From: Streptomyces sp. CG 926 | GTDB taxonomy: Bacteria > Actinomycetota > Actinomycetes > Streptomycetales > Streptomycetaceae | Direction of reading: 5' to 3' | NCBI RefSeq assembly: GCF_003148825.1 | Contig: NZ_QGGZ01000007.1 | Location: 310,001-374,000 of the forward strand | DNA length: 64,000 nucleotides | Notes under the pieces: generated by a model | The model's input: the letters and a program-made list of their open reading frames with translations, nothing else | Database searches by the model: none | Told to the model about the DNA's origin: nothing | Made by a program: the position numbers and the translations under genes | Shown: positions 1 through 8,150 of the stretch, piece by piece | How the letters are laid out: each line of letters starts with the position of its first letter | Position numbering within the stretch: position 1 is the stretch's first letter

Positions 1-1008
1 GGTGGGGACCAGCGAGTAGAGCGGCGTGGCGGACTTGCCGTAGACCTTGGAGATGAGCTGGCTGCGGTCGACGGCGGCGGCGAGCGCCTGGCGTACGGCC
101 TTGTCCTTGACGACCGGCGCCTCGGTGTTGAAGCCGAGGTAGCGGATCTCCAGGCCGGGCATCGGGACGAGCTTGACGCCCTTGGGGGGCTGGGCGCTGA
201 ACTCGGTGATCTGGGCGGGCGACAGGGTGCGGGAGACCATGTGGATCTTCCCGTCGGTGAGCGCCTTGCCCATGGCCGGGGAGTCGGTGAAGGTGCGCAG
301 CTCGACCTTGTCGTTCTGCAGCTTGAGGTCGCCCTTGTAGTGCGGGTTCTTGGTGAAGACGGCGCGGACCAGTCGGCCGCCCTTGACCTCGGCCTTCATC
401 GTGTAGGGGCCGGAGCCGTCCACGGCGAAGCCCTCGCGGAGCTTCTTGGCGTCGTAGTTCTTCTCGCTGACGATGCCGGCGGCGGGGGTGGAGAGCTTGA
501 AGGGGAAGGTCGCGTCCGGGGTCTTCAGGTGGAAGACGACGGTGTCGGCGCCCTTGACCTCGATGTTGTCGAGGGTGGAGAGCAGTGAGGAGGGGCCGTT
601 CTCGTCCTTGATGGCGAGGACGCGGTCGATGGAGAACTTGACGTCCTTGGCGGTGAGGGGCTCACCGTCGGCGAACTTCAGACCGGGGCGCAGGGTGCAG
701 CGGTAGCTCTCGTTGCCGGAGTCGGTGAAGCGGCAGGCGGAGGCCGCTTCGGGGACGGGCTGGCCGCCGCCGCGCGGGGTGTGCATCAGCGTCTGGACGG
801 TCTGGCGCAGGATGTTCCAGGCGCCGGCGTCGTAGGCGTAGGCCGGGTCGAAGGGGGCGGGAGCGAAGTCTGCGGCCTCGAACCGATCGGTGGTTCCGAC
901 GACGATCGCTCCGGATCCTGCTCCTCCGCCGCTCGCGCTGCCGCAGGCGGCCAGCGCGGGGGTGAGCAGTCCGGCCGCGGCCGTCAGCACCATGGTCTTG
1001 CGGTTCAT
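1..1008 (-). CDS. ABC transporter substrate-binding lipoprotein, family 5 (partial)
   Basis: N-terminal 336 residues of a peptide/oligopeptide-type (SBP family 5) binding protein; the C-terminus lies beyond the left edge of the window. A lysine-bearing signal peptide ends in the lipobox LAAC (Cys22), so the mature protein should be lipid-anchored outside the membrane. The text RPGLKFADGEPLTAKDVKFS near residue 110 is the classic family-5 signature. The ATG at 1008 is preceded by GGGAG about ten bases upstream. The permease and ATPase genes, if linked, would lie outside the window. Substrate cannot be read from sequence; peptides are the usual ligand. Confidence 0.9.
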   Translation of the reverse strand, partial: MNRKTMVLTAAAGLLTPALAACGSASGGGAGSGAIVVGTTDRFEAADFAPAPFDPAYAYDAGAWNILRQTVQTLMHTPRGGGQPVPEAASACRFTDSGNESYRCTLRPGLKFADGEPLTAKDVKFSIDRVLAIKDENGPSSLLSTLDNIEVKGADTVVFHLKTPDATFPFKLSTPAAGIVSEKNYDAKKLREGFAVDGSGPYTMKAEVKGGRLVRAVFTKNPHYKGDLKLQNDKVELRTFTDSPAMGKALTDGKIHMVSRTLSPAQITEFSAQPPKGVKLVPMPGLEIRYLGFNTEAPVVKDKAVRQALAAAVDRSQLISKVYGKSATPLYSLVPT

Positions 1009-1353
1009 GCTGGAAGTACTCCCTGTAACCGGCACTTGTTCAAAGCGGCGTAGAGGGCACTTCGCGACGGTCGCCCGTTCAGGGCGGAACGATCGGGCCG
1101 GTGGTGTGACGATCGGTCCACGCGGTCCCGGCACAGGGGTGTGTGTCGGGGACGGCTGAGGTGCGGCGTAGTGCCCGCTTCGACATTAGTGGTCCGGGAC
1201 GGGATGGCTGGAACTGGCCGAACTTGGGGCGTAATCGCACCGTGATCGGAGCGAACTGCCTGTTCACGCGCAGGGCTGCGCAGATTCGGTCAGGGGCTGA
1301 TCAATGTGGACACATTGGAAGCCGCAAGGGCCCCGAGGTGGACTCGCCCGGGG

Positions 1354-1383
1354 TGCGCAGGGTGACCAAGGTCACCCTGCGCA
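1354..1383. promoter_or_regulatory. Perfect palindrome, 14-bp arms, AA centre
   Basis: Left arm 1354-1367 and right arm 1370-1383 are exact inverted copies around AA; the core reads GGGTGACCAAGGTCACCC. The almost absent loop argues for a protein-binding operator rather than a terminator. It lies about 350 bases upstream of the ABC binding-protein start. Confidence 0.5.
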
Positions 1384-1507
1384 ACGGCCCCGGAGAGGAT
1401 GGAATTTCAGCCTCCGGGGCCACTGACGGAAGATCCTTCCGCCAGTGGGCGGTCAAACAGGGTTCCATTCGGCACAGAGCGTACTTACAGGGCTCCGGTG
1501 CGTGGCA

Positions 1508-1533
1508 ATGCATACCGATGTAGGCCTATGCAT
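1508..1533. promoter_or_regulatory. Inverted repeat ATGCATA-N12-TATGCAT
   Basis: Perfect 7-bp arms (1508-1514 and 1527-1533) in a locally AT-richer stretch. It could be an operator or part of a promoter for an unannotated transcript. No partner site was found elsewhere in the window. Confidence 0.35.
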
Positions 1534-1562
1534 GTCGATGTGTCCGCTTGGGCGGAGTGTGT

Positions 1563-1582
1563 GCCCGGCCGGCGGGCCGGGT
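1563..1582 (-). terminator. Hairpin after the HAD phosphatase gene
   Basis: CCCGGCC at 1564-1570 pairs with GGCCGGG at 1575-1581, directly downstream of the HAD gene stop at 1591. Streptomyces terminators usually lack a U-tract, as here. Confidence 0.45.
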
Positions 1583-1590
1583 CGTCACTC

Positions 1591-2298
1591 TCAGTTCATC
1601 GGGGCGATGAGCGAGCGCAGGAACGCGAGGTCCACGTCCTCCAGCGAGCGGACGACCGTACGCCCGGGGGCGGGTTCGATCACGCCGACCGAGGGGATGG
1701 CCACGACCCGGCAGCCGGCGGCCTCGGCGGCCGCCACACCGGTGCGGGTGTCCTCGATGACCGCGCACCGCGAGGGGTGCGCGCCCAGCGAGCGCGCGGC
1801 GAACAGGTACGGGTCGGGGTGCGGCTTGGTACGGGCCACCTCGTCGCCGGCGACCGTCATCGTGAAGCGGTCACGGCCGAGGGTGAGCAGCACCTGGTCG
1901 ATGACCCGGCGGTGCGAGGCGGAGACCAGGGCCGTGGGCACGTTGTGTCGGGCGAGCTCGCTCAGCAGCCGCTCGGCCCCGGGCATCAGCGGCACCCGGT
2001 CGGCGATGCGGGCCTCGAAGCGCTCGTTGAGCAGGACGCTCAGCTCGGCGAGTTCGATGGCGGCTCCGGTCGACTCGATCAGGAAGGCCGCGCTGCGGCT
2101 CATCGGACCGCCGACGACCACGTCCCGCCAGGCGTCCTCCAGCCGGTGTCCGAGCTCCTGGAAGATCTCCGCCTCGATCTCCCACCAGAAGCCTTCGGTG
2201 TCGACCAGGGTGCCGTCCATGTCGAGCAGCACCGCCTGCAGGGCAGACCCGTCGGCCGTTCGGGCGACGGGGGCGGGAACCGTGCTCGTCATGCGCAT
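1591..2298 (-). CDS. HAD-family phosphatase (beta-phosphoglucomutase/phosphoglycolate phosphatase type)
   Basis: A 235-residue haloacid dehalogenase superfamily hydrolase. Motif I DMDGTLVDTE (about residues 27-36) carries the nucleophilic Asp and the general-acid Asp. Motif II is LVSASH (about residue 127), followed by the KPHPDPYLFA lysine motif (about residue 158) and the VIEDTRTGV acidic motif (about residue 180). The helical insert between motif I and II is typical of subfamily IA, so the substrate is probably a small phosphorylated sugar or acid. An in-frame ATG at 2292 is an alternative start. It lies 106 bases downstream of metH on the same strand and may be read through from it. Confidence 0.88.
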   Translation of the reverse strand: MRMTSTVPAPVARTADGSALQAVLLDMDGTLVDTEGFWWEIEAEIFQELGHRLEDAWRDVVVGGPMSRSAAFLIESTGAAIELAELSVLLNERFEARIADRVPLMPGAERLLSELARHNVPTALVSASHRRVIDQVLLTLGRDRFTMTVAGDEVARTKPHPDPYLFAARSLGAHPSRCAVIEDTRTGVAAAEAAGCRVVAIPSVGVIEPAPGRTVVRSLEDVDLAFLRSLIAPMN

Positions 2299-2318
2299 GC
2301 CTCTCAGAAGGGACGAGA

Positions 2319-2372
2319 AGGCCGGTCACCTCTTCCGCGGGCATACCACCCCGGGGAACAGGCGACCGGCCT
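2319..2372 (-). other. Inverted repeat in the metH-HAD gap
   Basis: AGGCCGGTC at 2319-2327 and GACCGGCCT at 2364-2372 are exact inverted copies 36 bases apart, between metH and the HAD gene. It may attenuate read-through; weak evidence. Confidence 0.3.
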
Positions 2373-2404
2373 GTATGGGACCGACAAGTGTACGTCGGTG
2401 GAGC

Positions 2405-5400
2405 TCAGCGTGCGTTGAAATACTTCGCTTCGGGGTGGTGAATCACGATCGCGTCGGTGGACTGCTCCGGGTGGAGCTGGAACTCCTCCGACAGGTGGAC
2501 CCCGATCCGCTCCGGCTCCAGGAGGTCGGCGATCTTCGCGCGGTCCTCCAGGTCGGGGCAGGCGCCGTAGCCGAGCGAGAAGCGGGCGCCGCGGTACTTC
2601 AGGTCGAACATGTCCTCGACCTTCGCCGGGTCCTCGCCGCCGAATCCGAGCTCGGAGCGGACGCGCGCGTGCCAGTACTCGGCCATCGCCTCGGCGAGCT
2701 GGACCGAGAGGCCGTGCAGCTCCAGGTACTCGCGGTAGGAGTCCGACTCGAACAGCTTGGCCGTGGCCTCGCCGATCTTCGAGCCGACGGTGACCACCTG
2801 GAGGCCGACGACGTCGATCTCGCCGGACTCCTCGGGGCGGAAGAAGTCCGCGAGGCACAGGCGGCGGCCGCGGCGCTGGCGCGGGAAGGTGAAGCGGGTC
2901 CGCTCGTTGCCCTGCTCGTCCAGGATGATCAGGTCCTCGCCCTTGGAGACGCAGGGGAAGTACCCGTAGACGACCGCGGCCTCGAGCAGGTTCTCGGTGT
3001 GCAGCTTGTCCAGGAGGCCGCGCAGCCGCGGCCGGCCCTCGCTCTCGACGAGCTCCTCGTAGGTGGCCCCGCCCGCGCGGGCCTGCTTGAGGCCCCACTG
3101 GCCCTTGAACAGGGCGCCCTCGTCGAGCCAGGAGGCGTAGTCCTTGAGCGGGATGCCCTTGACCACGCGGGTGCCCCAGAAGGGCGGGGTGGGGATCGGG
3201 TTGTCGATCGAGACGTCCGAGCGTCCGCCGGGCTCCTCGGCCTCCTCGACCTGGAGGTCCGGGCCCCCCGGTGTCGCCGTGCGCTTGGCGACGCGGCGCT
3301 GCTTGAGCTCGGGCAGGGCGGCGCCGGGGACACCGCGCTTGACGGCGATGAGGGCGTCCATCAGGCGCAGGCCCTCGAAGGCGTCGCGGGCGTAGCGGAC
3401 CTCGCCCTCGTAGATCTCGTGGAGGTCCTGCTCGACGTAGGCGCGGGTGAGGGCGGCGCCGCCGAGGATCACCGGGTAGTCGGCGGCCAGCTTGCGCTGG
3501 TTCAGCTCCTCCAGGTTCTCCTTCATGATCACGGTCGACTTCACGAGCAGGCCGGACATGCCGATCACGTCGGCCTTGTGCTCCTGCGCGGCTTCGAGGA
3601 TCGCGGAGACGGGCTGCTTGATGCCGATGTTGACGACGTTGTAGCCGTTGTTGGTGAGGATGATGTCGACGAGGTTCTTGCCGATGTCGTGGACGTCGCC
3701 GCGGACGGTGGCGAGCACGATCGTGCCCTTGCCCTCGTCGTCGGTCTTCTCCATGTGCGGTTCGAGGTAGGCGACGGCCGTCTTCATGACCTCGGCGGAC
3801 TGGAGGACGAAGGGGAGCTGCATCTGGCCGGAGCCGAAGAGCTCGCCGACGACCTTCATGCCCTCCAGGAGGGTGTCGTTGACGATGTCGAGGGCGGGGC
3901 GGGTCTGCAGCGCCTCGTCGAGGTCGGCCTCCAGGCCGTTCTTCTCGCCGTCGATGATGCGGCGCTGCAGTCGCTCGTCCAGCGGCAGGGCGAGGAGTTC
4001 CTCGGCGCGGCCGGCCTTGAGCGACTTGGTGTTGACGCCCTCGAAGAGGGCCATCAGCTTCTGCAGCGGGTCGTAGTCGCCCTCGCGGCGGTCGTAGATC
4101 AGGTCGAGGGCGGTGGTGACCTGCTCCTCGTCGAAGCGGGCGATCGGCAGGATCTTGGAGGCGTGGACGATGGCGGAGTCCAGGCCGGCCTTGACGCACT
4201 CGTCGAGGAAGACCGAGTTCAGCAGGACGCGGGCGGCCGGGTTGAGGCCGAAGGAGATGTTGGACAGGCCGAGGGTGGTCTGGACGTCCGGGTGGAGCCG
4301 CTTGAGCTCGCGGATCGCCTCGATCGTGGCGATGCCGTCCTTACGTGACTCCTCCTGGCCGGTGCAGATCGTGAAGGTCAGGGTGTCGATGAGGATGTCC
4401 GACTCGCGGATCCCCCAGTTGCCCGTCAGGTCGTCGATGAGCCGCTCGGCGATGGCGACCTTGTGCTCGACGGTGCGAGCCTGGCCCTCCTCGTCGATGG
4501 TCAGCGCGATGAGGGCGGCGCCGTGCTCCTGGGCCAGTCGGGTGACCTTGGCGAAGCGGGACTCGGGGCCGTCGCCGTCCTCGTAGTTCACGGAGTTGAT
4601 GACCGCGCGGCCGCCGAGCTTCTCCAGGCCCGCCCGGATGACGGGGACCTCGGTGGAGTCCAGGACGATCGGCAGGGTGGAGGCGGTCGCGAAGCGGCCG
4701 GCGAGCTCCTCCATGTCGGCGACGCCGTCGCGGCCCACGTAGTCCACGCAGAGGTCGAGCATGTGCGCGCCCTCGCGGATCTGGTCGCGCGCCATCTCCA
4801 CGCAGTCGTCCCAGCGGGCCTCCAGCATGGCCTCGCGGAACTTCTTGGAGCCGTTGGCGTTGGTGCGCTCGCCGATCGCCATGTACGAGGTGTCCTGGCG
4901 GAAGGGCACGGTCTGGTAGAGGGAGGCGGCGCCGGGCTCGGGCTGGGGGGTGCGCTCGGTGATCGCCGTGCCGCGGACGCGCTCGACGACCTGGCGCAGG
5001 TGCTCGGGGGTGGTGCCGCAGCAGCCGCCGACCAGGGAGAGCCCGTACTCGCGGACGAAGGTCTCCTGGGCGTCGGCCAGCTCGGGGGCGCTGAGCGGGT
5101 AGTGCGCGCCCTGCTTGGTCAGGACGGGCAGGCCGGCGTTGGGCATGCAGGAGAGCGGGATGCGGGCGTTGCGCGCGAGGTAGCGCAGGTGCTCGCTCAT
5201 CTCGGCGGGGCCGGTGGCGCAGTTCAGGCCGATCATGTCGATGCCCAGCGGTTCCAGCGCGGTCAGGGCCGCGCCGATCTCCGAGCCGAGGAGCATGGTG
5301 CCGGTGGTCTCGACGGTGACGGAGCAGATCAGCGGGACGGTGATCCCGAGGGCGTCCATGGCGCGGCGGGCGCCGATGATCGAGGACTTCGTCTGCAGGA

Positions 5401-5929
5401 GGTCCTGGGTGGTCTCGACGAGCAGCGCGTCGGCGCCGCCGGAGATCAGGCCCTCGGCGTTGATCTGGTACGCGTCGCGGATCTGCGCGTAGGTGATGTG
5501 GCCGAGGGTGGGGAGCTTGGTGCCGGGACCCATGGAGCCGAGGACCCAGCGCTGCTGTCCGGTGGAGGCGGTGAACTCGTCGGCGACCTCGCGGGCGATG
5601 CGCGCGCCGGCCTCGGACAGTTCGAAGTTGCGGTCGGCGATGTCGTACTCGGCGAGTGCCGCGTAGTTCGTGCCGAAGGTGTTGGTCTCGACGCAGTCCA
5701 CGCCCACCGAGAAGTACGCCTCGTGCACGGAGCGCACGATGTCGGGGCGGGTGATGTTGAGGACCTCGTTGCAGCCTTCGAGCTGCTGGAAGTCCTCCAT
5801 GGTGGGGTCCTGCGCCTGGAGCATCGTTCCCATGGCTCCGTCGGCGACGACCACGCGGGTCGCGAGCGCCTCCCGGAGGGCATCGGCCCGGGTCTGGGTG
5901 TCAGCGGGCAAGGTGGGCAACGAAGCCAT
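2405..5929 (-). CDS. metH: Cobalamin-dependent methionine synthase MetH
   Basis: Full-length, 1174 residues, close to the usual size. It transfers a methyl group from methyltetrahydrofolate to homocysteine through cob(I)alamin. Domains in order: homocysteine-binding barrel with zinc-ligand cysteines in GLNCATGP (about 234) and GGCCGTTPEH (about 300); pterin-binding barrel opening with GERTNANGSKKF (about 355); cap and cobalamin-binding Rossmann domain with the lower-ligand motif DVHDIG (about 743); and a C-terminal reactivation domain with RFSLGYGACPD (about 1115) that binds S-adenosylmethionine. The reading frame is open well upstream, but the ATG at 5929 begins MASLPTLPADTQTRADAL, where family members start, with GGGAG upstream. 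I could not recognise a cobalamin or SAH riboswitch in the 276-base gap to gylR. Confidence 0.97.
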   Translation of the reverse strand: MASLPTLPADTQTRADALREALATRVVVADGAMGTMLQAQDPTMEDFQQLEGCNEVLNITRPDIVRSVHEAYFSVGVDCVETNTFGTNYAALAEYDIADRNFELSEAGARIAREVADEFTASTGQQRWVLGSMGPGTKLPTLGHITYAQIRDAYQINAEGLISGGADALLVETTQDLLQTKSSIIGARRAMDALGITVPLICSVTVETTGTMLLGSEIGAALTALEPLGIDMIGLNCATGPAEMSEHLRYLARNARIPLSCMPNAGLPVLTKQGAHYPLSAPELADAQETFVREYGLSLVGGCCGTTPEHLRQVVERVRGTAITERTPQPEPGAASLYQTVPFRQDTSYMAIGERTNANGSKKFREAMLEARWDDCVEMARDQIREGAHMLDLCVDYVGRDGVADMEELAGRFATASTLPIVLDSTEVPVIRAGLEKLGGRAVINSVNYEDGDGPESRFAKVTRLAQEHGAALIALTIDEEGQARTVEHKVAIAERLIDDLTGNWGIRESDILIDTLTFTICTGQEESRKDGIATIEAIRELKRLHPDVQTTLGLSNISFGLNPAARVLLNSVFLDECVKAGLDSAIVHASKILPIARFDEEQVTTALDLIYDRREGDYDPLQKLMALFEGVNTKSLKAGRAEELLALPLDERLQRRIIDGEKNGLEADLDEALQTRPALDIVNDTLLEGMKVVGELFGSGQMQLPFVLQSAEVMKTAVAYLEPHMEKTDDEGKGTIVLATVRGDVHDIGKNLVDIILTNNGYNVVNIGIKQPVSAILEAAQEHKADVIGMSGLLVKSTVIMKENLEELNQRKLAADYPVILGGAALTRAYVEQDLHEIYEGEVRYARDAFEGLRLMDALIAVKRGVPGAALPELKQRRVAKRTATPGGPDLQVEEAEEPGGRSDVSIDNPIPTPPFWGTRVVKGIPLKDYASWLDEGALFKGQWGLKQARAGGATYEELVESEGRPRLRGLLDKLHTENLLEAAVVYGYFPCVSKGEDLIILDEQGNERTRFTFPRQRRGRRLCLADFFRPEESGEIDVVGLQVVTVGSKIGEATAKLFESDSYREYLELHGLSVQLAEAMAEYWHARVRSELGFGGEDPAKVEDMFDLKYRGARFSLGYGACPDLEDRAKIADLLEPERIGVHLSEEFQLHPEQSTDAIVIHHPEAKYFNAR

Positions 5930-6205
5930 GGTTGTGCTCCCTGGGATGCGACGGCTGTCGGCTTTGCACCCCCTCTGTGTCAAGGGTGCACGCGGCCAGG
6001 GTAACCGCGAGGCACCCGCCCCGGTGTGGGTGTCCCACGTGGCGGACTGCATTCTGTGGCGGGGACTTCTCGGGGGGTGTCCCGCCGGTGGTACGGCGAA
6101 CAGCTGTCCGACGGTGCGCAAGGTCGGCATCGACCGATACTGTTCAGCATTGTCGAACCGCGTCAAGATGGTCAGTAATACCGAAGGTCTGCAGGAGGCT
6201 GCGCG
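5930..6205. promoter_or_regulatory. Divergent metH/gylR promoter region
   Basis: 276 bases separating two diverging genes. The right half carries the GylR-like motif (6142-6158). Towards metH, read on the minus strand, TTGACA lies about 55 bases upstream of the metH ATG and may be a -35 element, but no clear -10 was found. No riboswitch was recognised. Confidence 0.5.
6142..6158. promoter_or_regulatory. Candidate GylR operator upstream of gylR
   Basis: GTTCAGCATTGTCGAAC, an imperfect inverted repeat with GTTC/GAAC ends. The 12-mer GCATTGTCGAAC (6147-6158) recurs exactly at 7152-7163 upstream of glpF. It lies 48 bases before the gylR ATG, as expected for autoregulation. Confidence 0.7.
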
Positions 6206-6973
6206 ATGGCACGGAACATCCAGTCGCTCGAACGAGCCGCTGCGATGCTGCGACTCCTGGCGGGCGGCGAGCGCCGGCTGGGACTCTCGGACGTGGCGTC
6301 GTCGCTGGGCCTGGCCAAAGGCACCGCCCACGGCATCCTGCGCACCCTGCAGGCCGAGGGCTTCGTGGAGCAGGACCCGGCCTCCGGCCGGTACCAGCTG
6401 GGCGCGGAGCTGCTACGCCTGGGCAACAGCTATCTCGACGTCCACGAGCTGCGCGCCCGCGCCCTGGTGTGGACGGACGACCTGGCCCGGGCCAGCGGCG
6501 AGAGCGTGTACGTGGGCGTGCTGCACCAGAGCGGGGTGCTGATCATGCACCACGTGTTCCGGCCCGACGACAGCCGTCAGGTGCTGGAGGTCGGGGCCAT
6601 GCAGCCGCTGCACTCGACCGCGCTGGGCAAGGTGCTCTCCGCCTACGACCCGGTGGCGCACACCCAGGCGCACGAGGTGGAGCGCGAGGCCTTCACCCCC
6701 CGCACCGTCACGGACGGCACCGACTTCGAGCACCTCCTGAGCCTGACCCGGGCCCGCGGCTGGGCCAGCGACGTCGAGGAGACGTGGGAGGGCATCGCCT
6801 CGGTGGCGGCGCCGATCCACGACCGGCGCCGGATGCCGGTCGGCGCGGTGGCGGTCGCGGGCGCCGTGGAACGGGTCTGCGGCGAGTCCGGGGAGCCCCG
6901 TGCGGCCCTCGTGGCATCGGTGCGGGACTGTGCGCGCGCGGTTTCACGCGATCTCGGCGCAGGCCGGTTCTGA
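6206..6973 (+). CDS. gylR: IclR-family glycerol operon regulator GylR
   Basis: 255-residue IclR-type regulator. Residues about 10-65 form the winged helix-turn-helix (LGLSDVASSLGLAKGTAHGI) and the rest is the effector-binding domain. It is followed by glpF, glpK and glpD on the same strand. In S. coelicolor the same arrangement is gylR-gylCABX, where GylR represses its own gene and the glycerol operon and is released by glycerol or glycerol 3-phosphate. A strong AGGAGG at 6193-6198 fixes the start. A candidate operator lies upstream and a matching 12-mer precedes glpF. Confidence 0.93.
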   Translation: MARNIQSLERAAAMLRLLAGGERRLGLSDVASSLGLAKGTAHGILRTLQAEGFVEQDPASGRYQLGAELLRLGNSYLDVHELRARALVWTDDLARASGESVYVGVLHQSGVLIMHHVFRPDDSRQVLEVGAMQPLHSTALGKVLSAYDPVAHTQAHEVEREAFTPRTVTDGTDFEHLLSLTRARGWASDVEETWEGIASVAAPIHDRRRMPVGAVAVAGAVERVCGESGEPRAALVASVRDCARAVSRDLGAGRF

Positions 6974-7286
6974 GCTTCCTTTAACAGGTCCTGGCCACAC
7001 CCTGGCCTCTTTATGCCTGTTTTTCGCCACATCCCGGCCTCGAGATGGCTGGTTTTGGCTGATCGCACCTATGGGTAACGATCCGACACTTTGGCCTGGC
7101 CGACCCTTGACGCGTTCTTCACTTGGGCGGAAAACTGCCGTTCATCGGTCGGCATTGTCGAACACCTACCGGCAATACGCGCTAGGATGCGACAAGGCCA
7201 CGGACCGGTGCAGCACTCACCGAGTGCGCGGAACCACCGGAGGGACCCGGTTTCCGCCCACCCCTGGACGTACAAAGGAGTCGCGG
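6974..7286 (+). promoter_or_regulatory. Glycerol operon promoter/leader region
   Basis: 313 gene-free bases, AT-richer than the flanks, between gylR and glpF. It holds a possible -35 TTGACG at 7107-7112, the repeated candidate GylR operator and a TAGGAT -10-like hexamer at 7183-7188, leaving a leader of about 100 bases. A strong AAAGGAG at 7274-7280 precedes the glpF GTG. Confidence 0.65.
7151..7163. promoter_or_regulatory. Candidate GylR operator upstream of glpF
   Basis: Contains GCATTGTCGAAC (7152-7163), identical to the site before gylR, about 20 bases upstream of the TAGGAT -10-like hexamer. This suits repression by blocking polymerase. Confidence 0.7.
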
Positions 7287-8069
7287 GTGTCCAGCTCCGA
7301 CATCTTCATCGGCGAGACCATCGGTACCGCCCTGCTCACACTGCTCGGCGGTGGCGTCTGCGCCGCAGTGACACTCAAGAGCTCCAAGGCCCGCAACGCG
7401 GGCTGGCTCGCCATCACGTTCGGCTGGGGTTTCGCCGTACTGATCGCCGCCTACGTCTCGGCGCCGCTCTCCGGTGCGCACCTCAACCCGGCGGTCACCG
7501 TCGGCCTCGCCGTCAAGACCGGCGAGTGGGGCGACACCCCCATCTACTTCGCCGGCCAGCTGCTGGGCGCGATGCTCGGCGCGGTGCTGATGTGGGTGAC
7601 CTACTACGGGCAGTTCCGCGTCCACCTGGCCGACCCGGAGCACATCCGCGACGCCAAGCTCGGTCCCGAGGACCCGCACCCGCACGATGTGGCCGGTCCG
7701 GTGCTCGGCATCTTCTCCACGGGCCCCGAGATCCGTAACGTCGTGCAGAACCTGGCGACCGAGATCATCGGTACCGCGGTCCTGGTCCTGGCGATCCTGA
7801 CCCAGGGCCTCCAGGACAACGGCAAGGGCCTCGGTGTCATCGGCGTCCTGATCACCTCGTTCGTGGTCGTCGGCATCGGTCTCTCGCTCGGTGGCCCGAC
7901 CGGCTACGCCATCAACCCGGTCCGCGACCTCGGTCCGCGTATCGTGCACGCCCTGCTGCCGCTGCCCAACAAGGGCGGCTCCGACTGGGGTTACTCCTGG
8001 ATCCCGGTGGTCGGCCCGCTCGTCGGTGCCGCGCTCGCCGGCGGTCTGTACAACATCGCGTTCGCCTGA
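7287..8069 (+). CDS. glpF: Glycerol uptake facilitator (GlpF/GylC, MIP family)
   Basis: 260-residue aquaglyceroporin with six hydrophobic helices plus two half-helices; it lets glycerol diffuse across the membrane. The first signature is LNPAVTVG (about residue 67). The second reads INPVRDLGP (about 208), so the usual NPA is NPV here while the following Arg-Asp typical of glycerol channels is kept. The GTG start is fixed by AAAGGAG seven bases upstream. First gene of the glycerol operon, 81 bases before glpK; corresponds to gylC in S. coelicolor. Confidence 0.94.
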   Translation: MSSSDIFIGETIGTALLTLLGGGVCAAVTLKSSKARNAGWLAITFGWGFAVLIAAYVSAPLSGAHLNPAVTVGLAVKTGEWGDTPIYFAGQLLGAMLGAVLMWVTYYGQFRVHLADPEHIRDAKLGPEDPHPHDVAGPVLGIFSTGPEIRNVVQNLATEIIGTAVLVLAILTQGLQDNGKGLGVIGVLITSFVVVGIGLSLGGPTGYAINPVRDLGPRIVHALLPLPNKGGSDWGYSWIPVVGPLVGAALAGGLYNIAFA

Positions 8070-8150
8070 TCAGCAGTACCGGCAAGATCGTAAGATCCGC
8101 ACCGCCCTCCTGATTCCGCCTACTCACCTGACCTGCCAGGAGCAGCCACT

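Larger units (their letters stand above)
1009..1590. other. Gene-free interval with several palindromes
   Basis: About 580 bases between two minus-strand genes with no convincing CDS. It contains the upstream region of the binding-protein gene, a very tight GC-rich palindrome at 1354-1383, an imperfect hairpin at 1420-1448 (13 pairs, one mismatch), an ATGCATA/TATGCAT inverted repeat at 1508-1533 and a short GC hairpin at 1563-1582 just past the HAD phosphatase gene. The palindromes may be operators or terminators; the sequence alone does not decide. Confidence 0.6.

Noticed and set aside
2304..4199. Second minus-strand open frame inside metH (631 codons)
   Set aside because: Arg/Pro/Gly-rich out-of-frame translation of metH with no motif.
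1445..4348. Plus-strand open frame of 967 codons opposite metH
   Set aside because: Shadow of the real minus-strand genes: in very GC-rich DNA the reverse frame rarely meets stops. Composition is repetitive Gly/Val/Asp/Leu and it matches no family, whereas metH motifs are intact on the other strand.
5930..6205. Cobalamin or S-adenosylhomocysteine riboswitch upstream of metH
   Set aside because: Such elements are sometimes found before methionine synthase genes, but I could not recognise a cobalamin box or SAH core in this gap.
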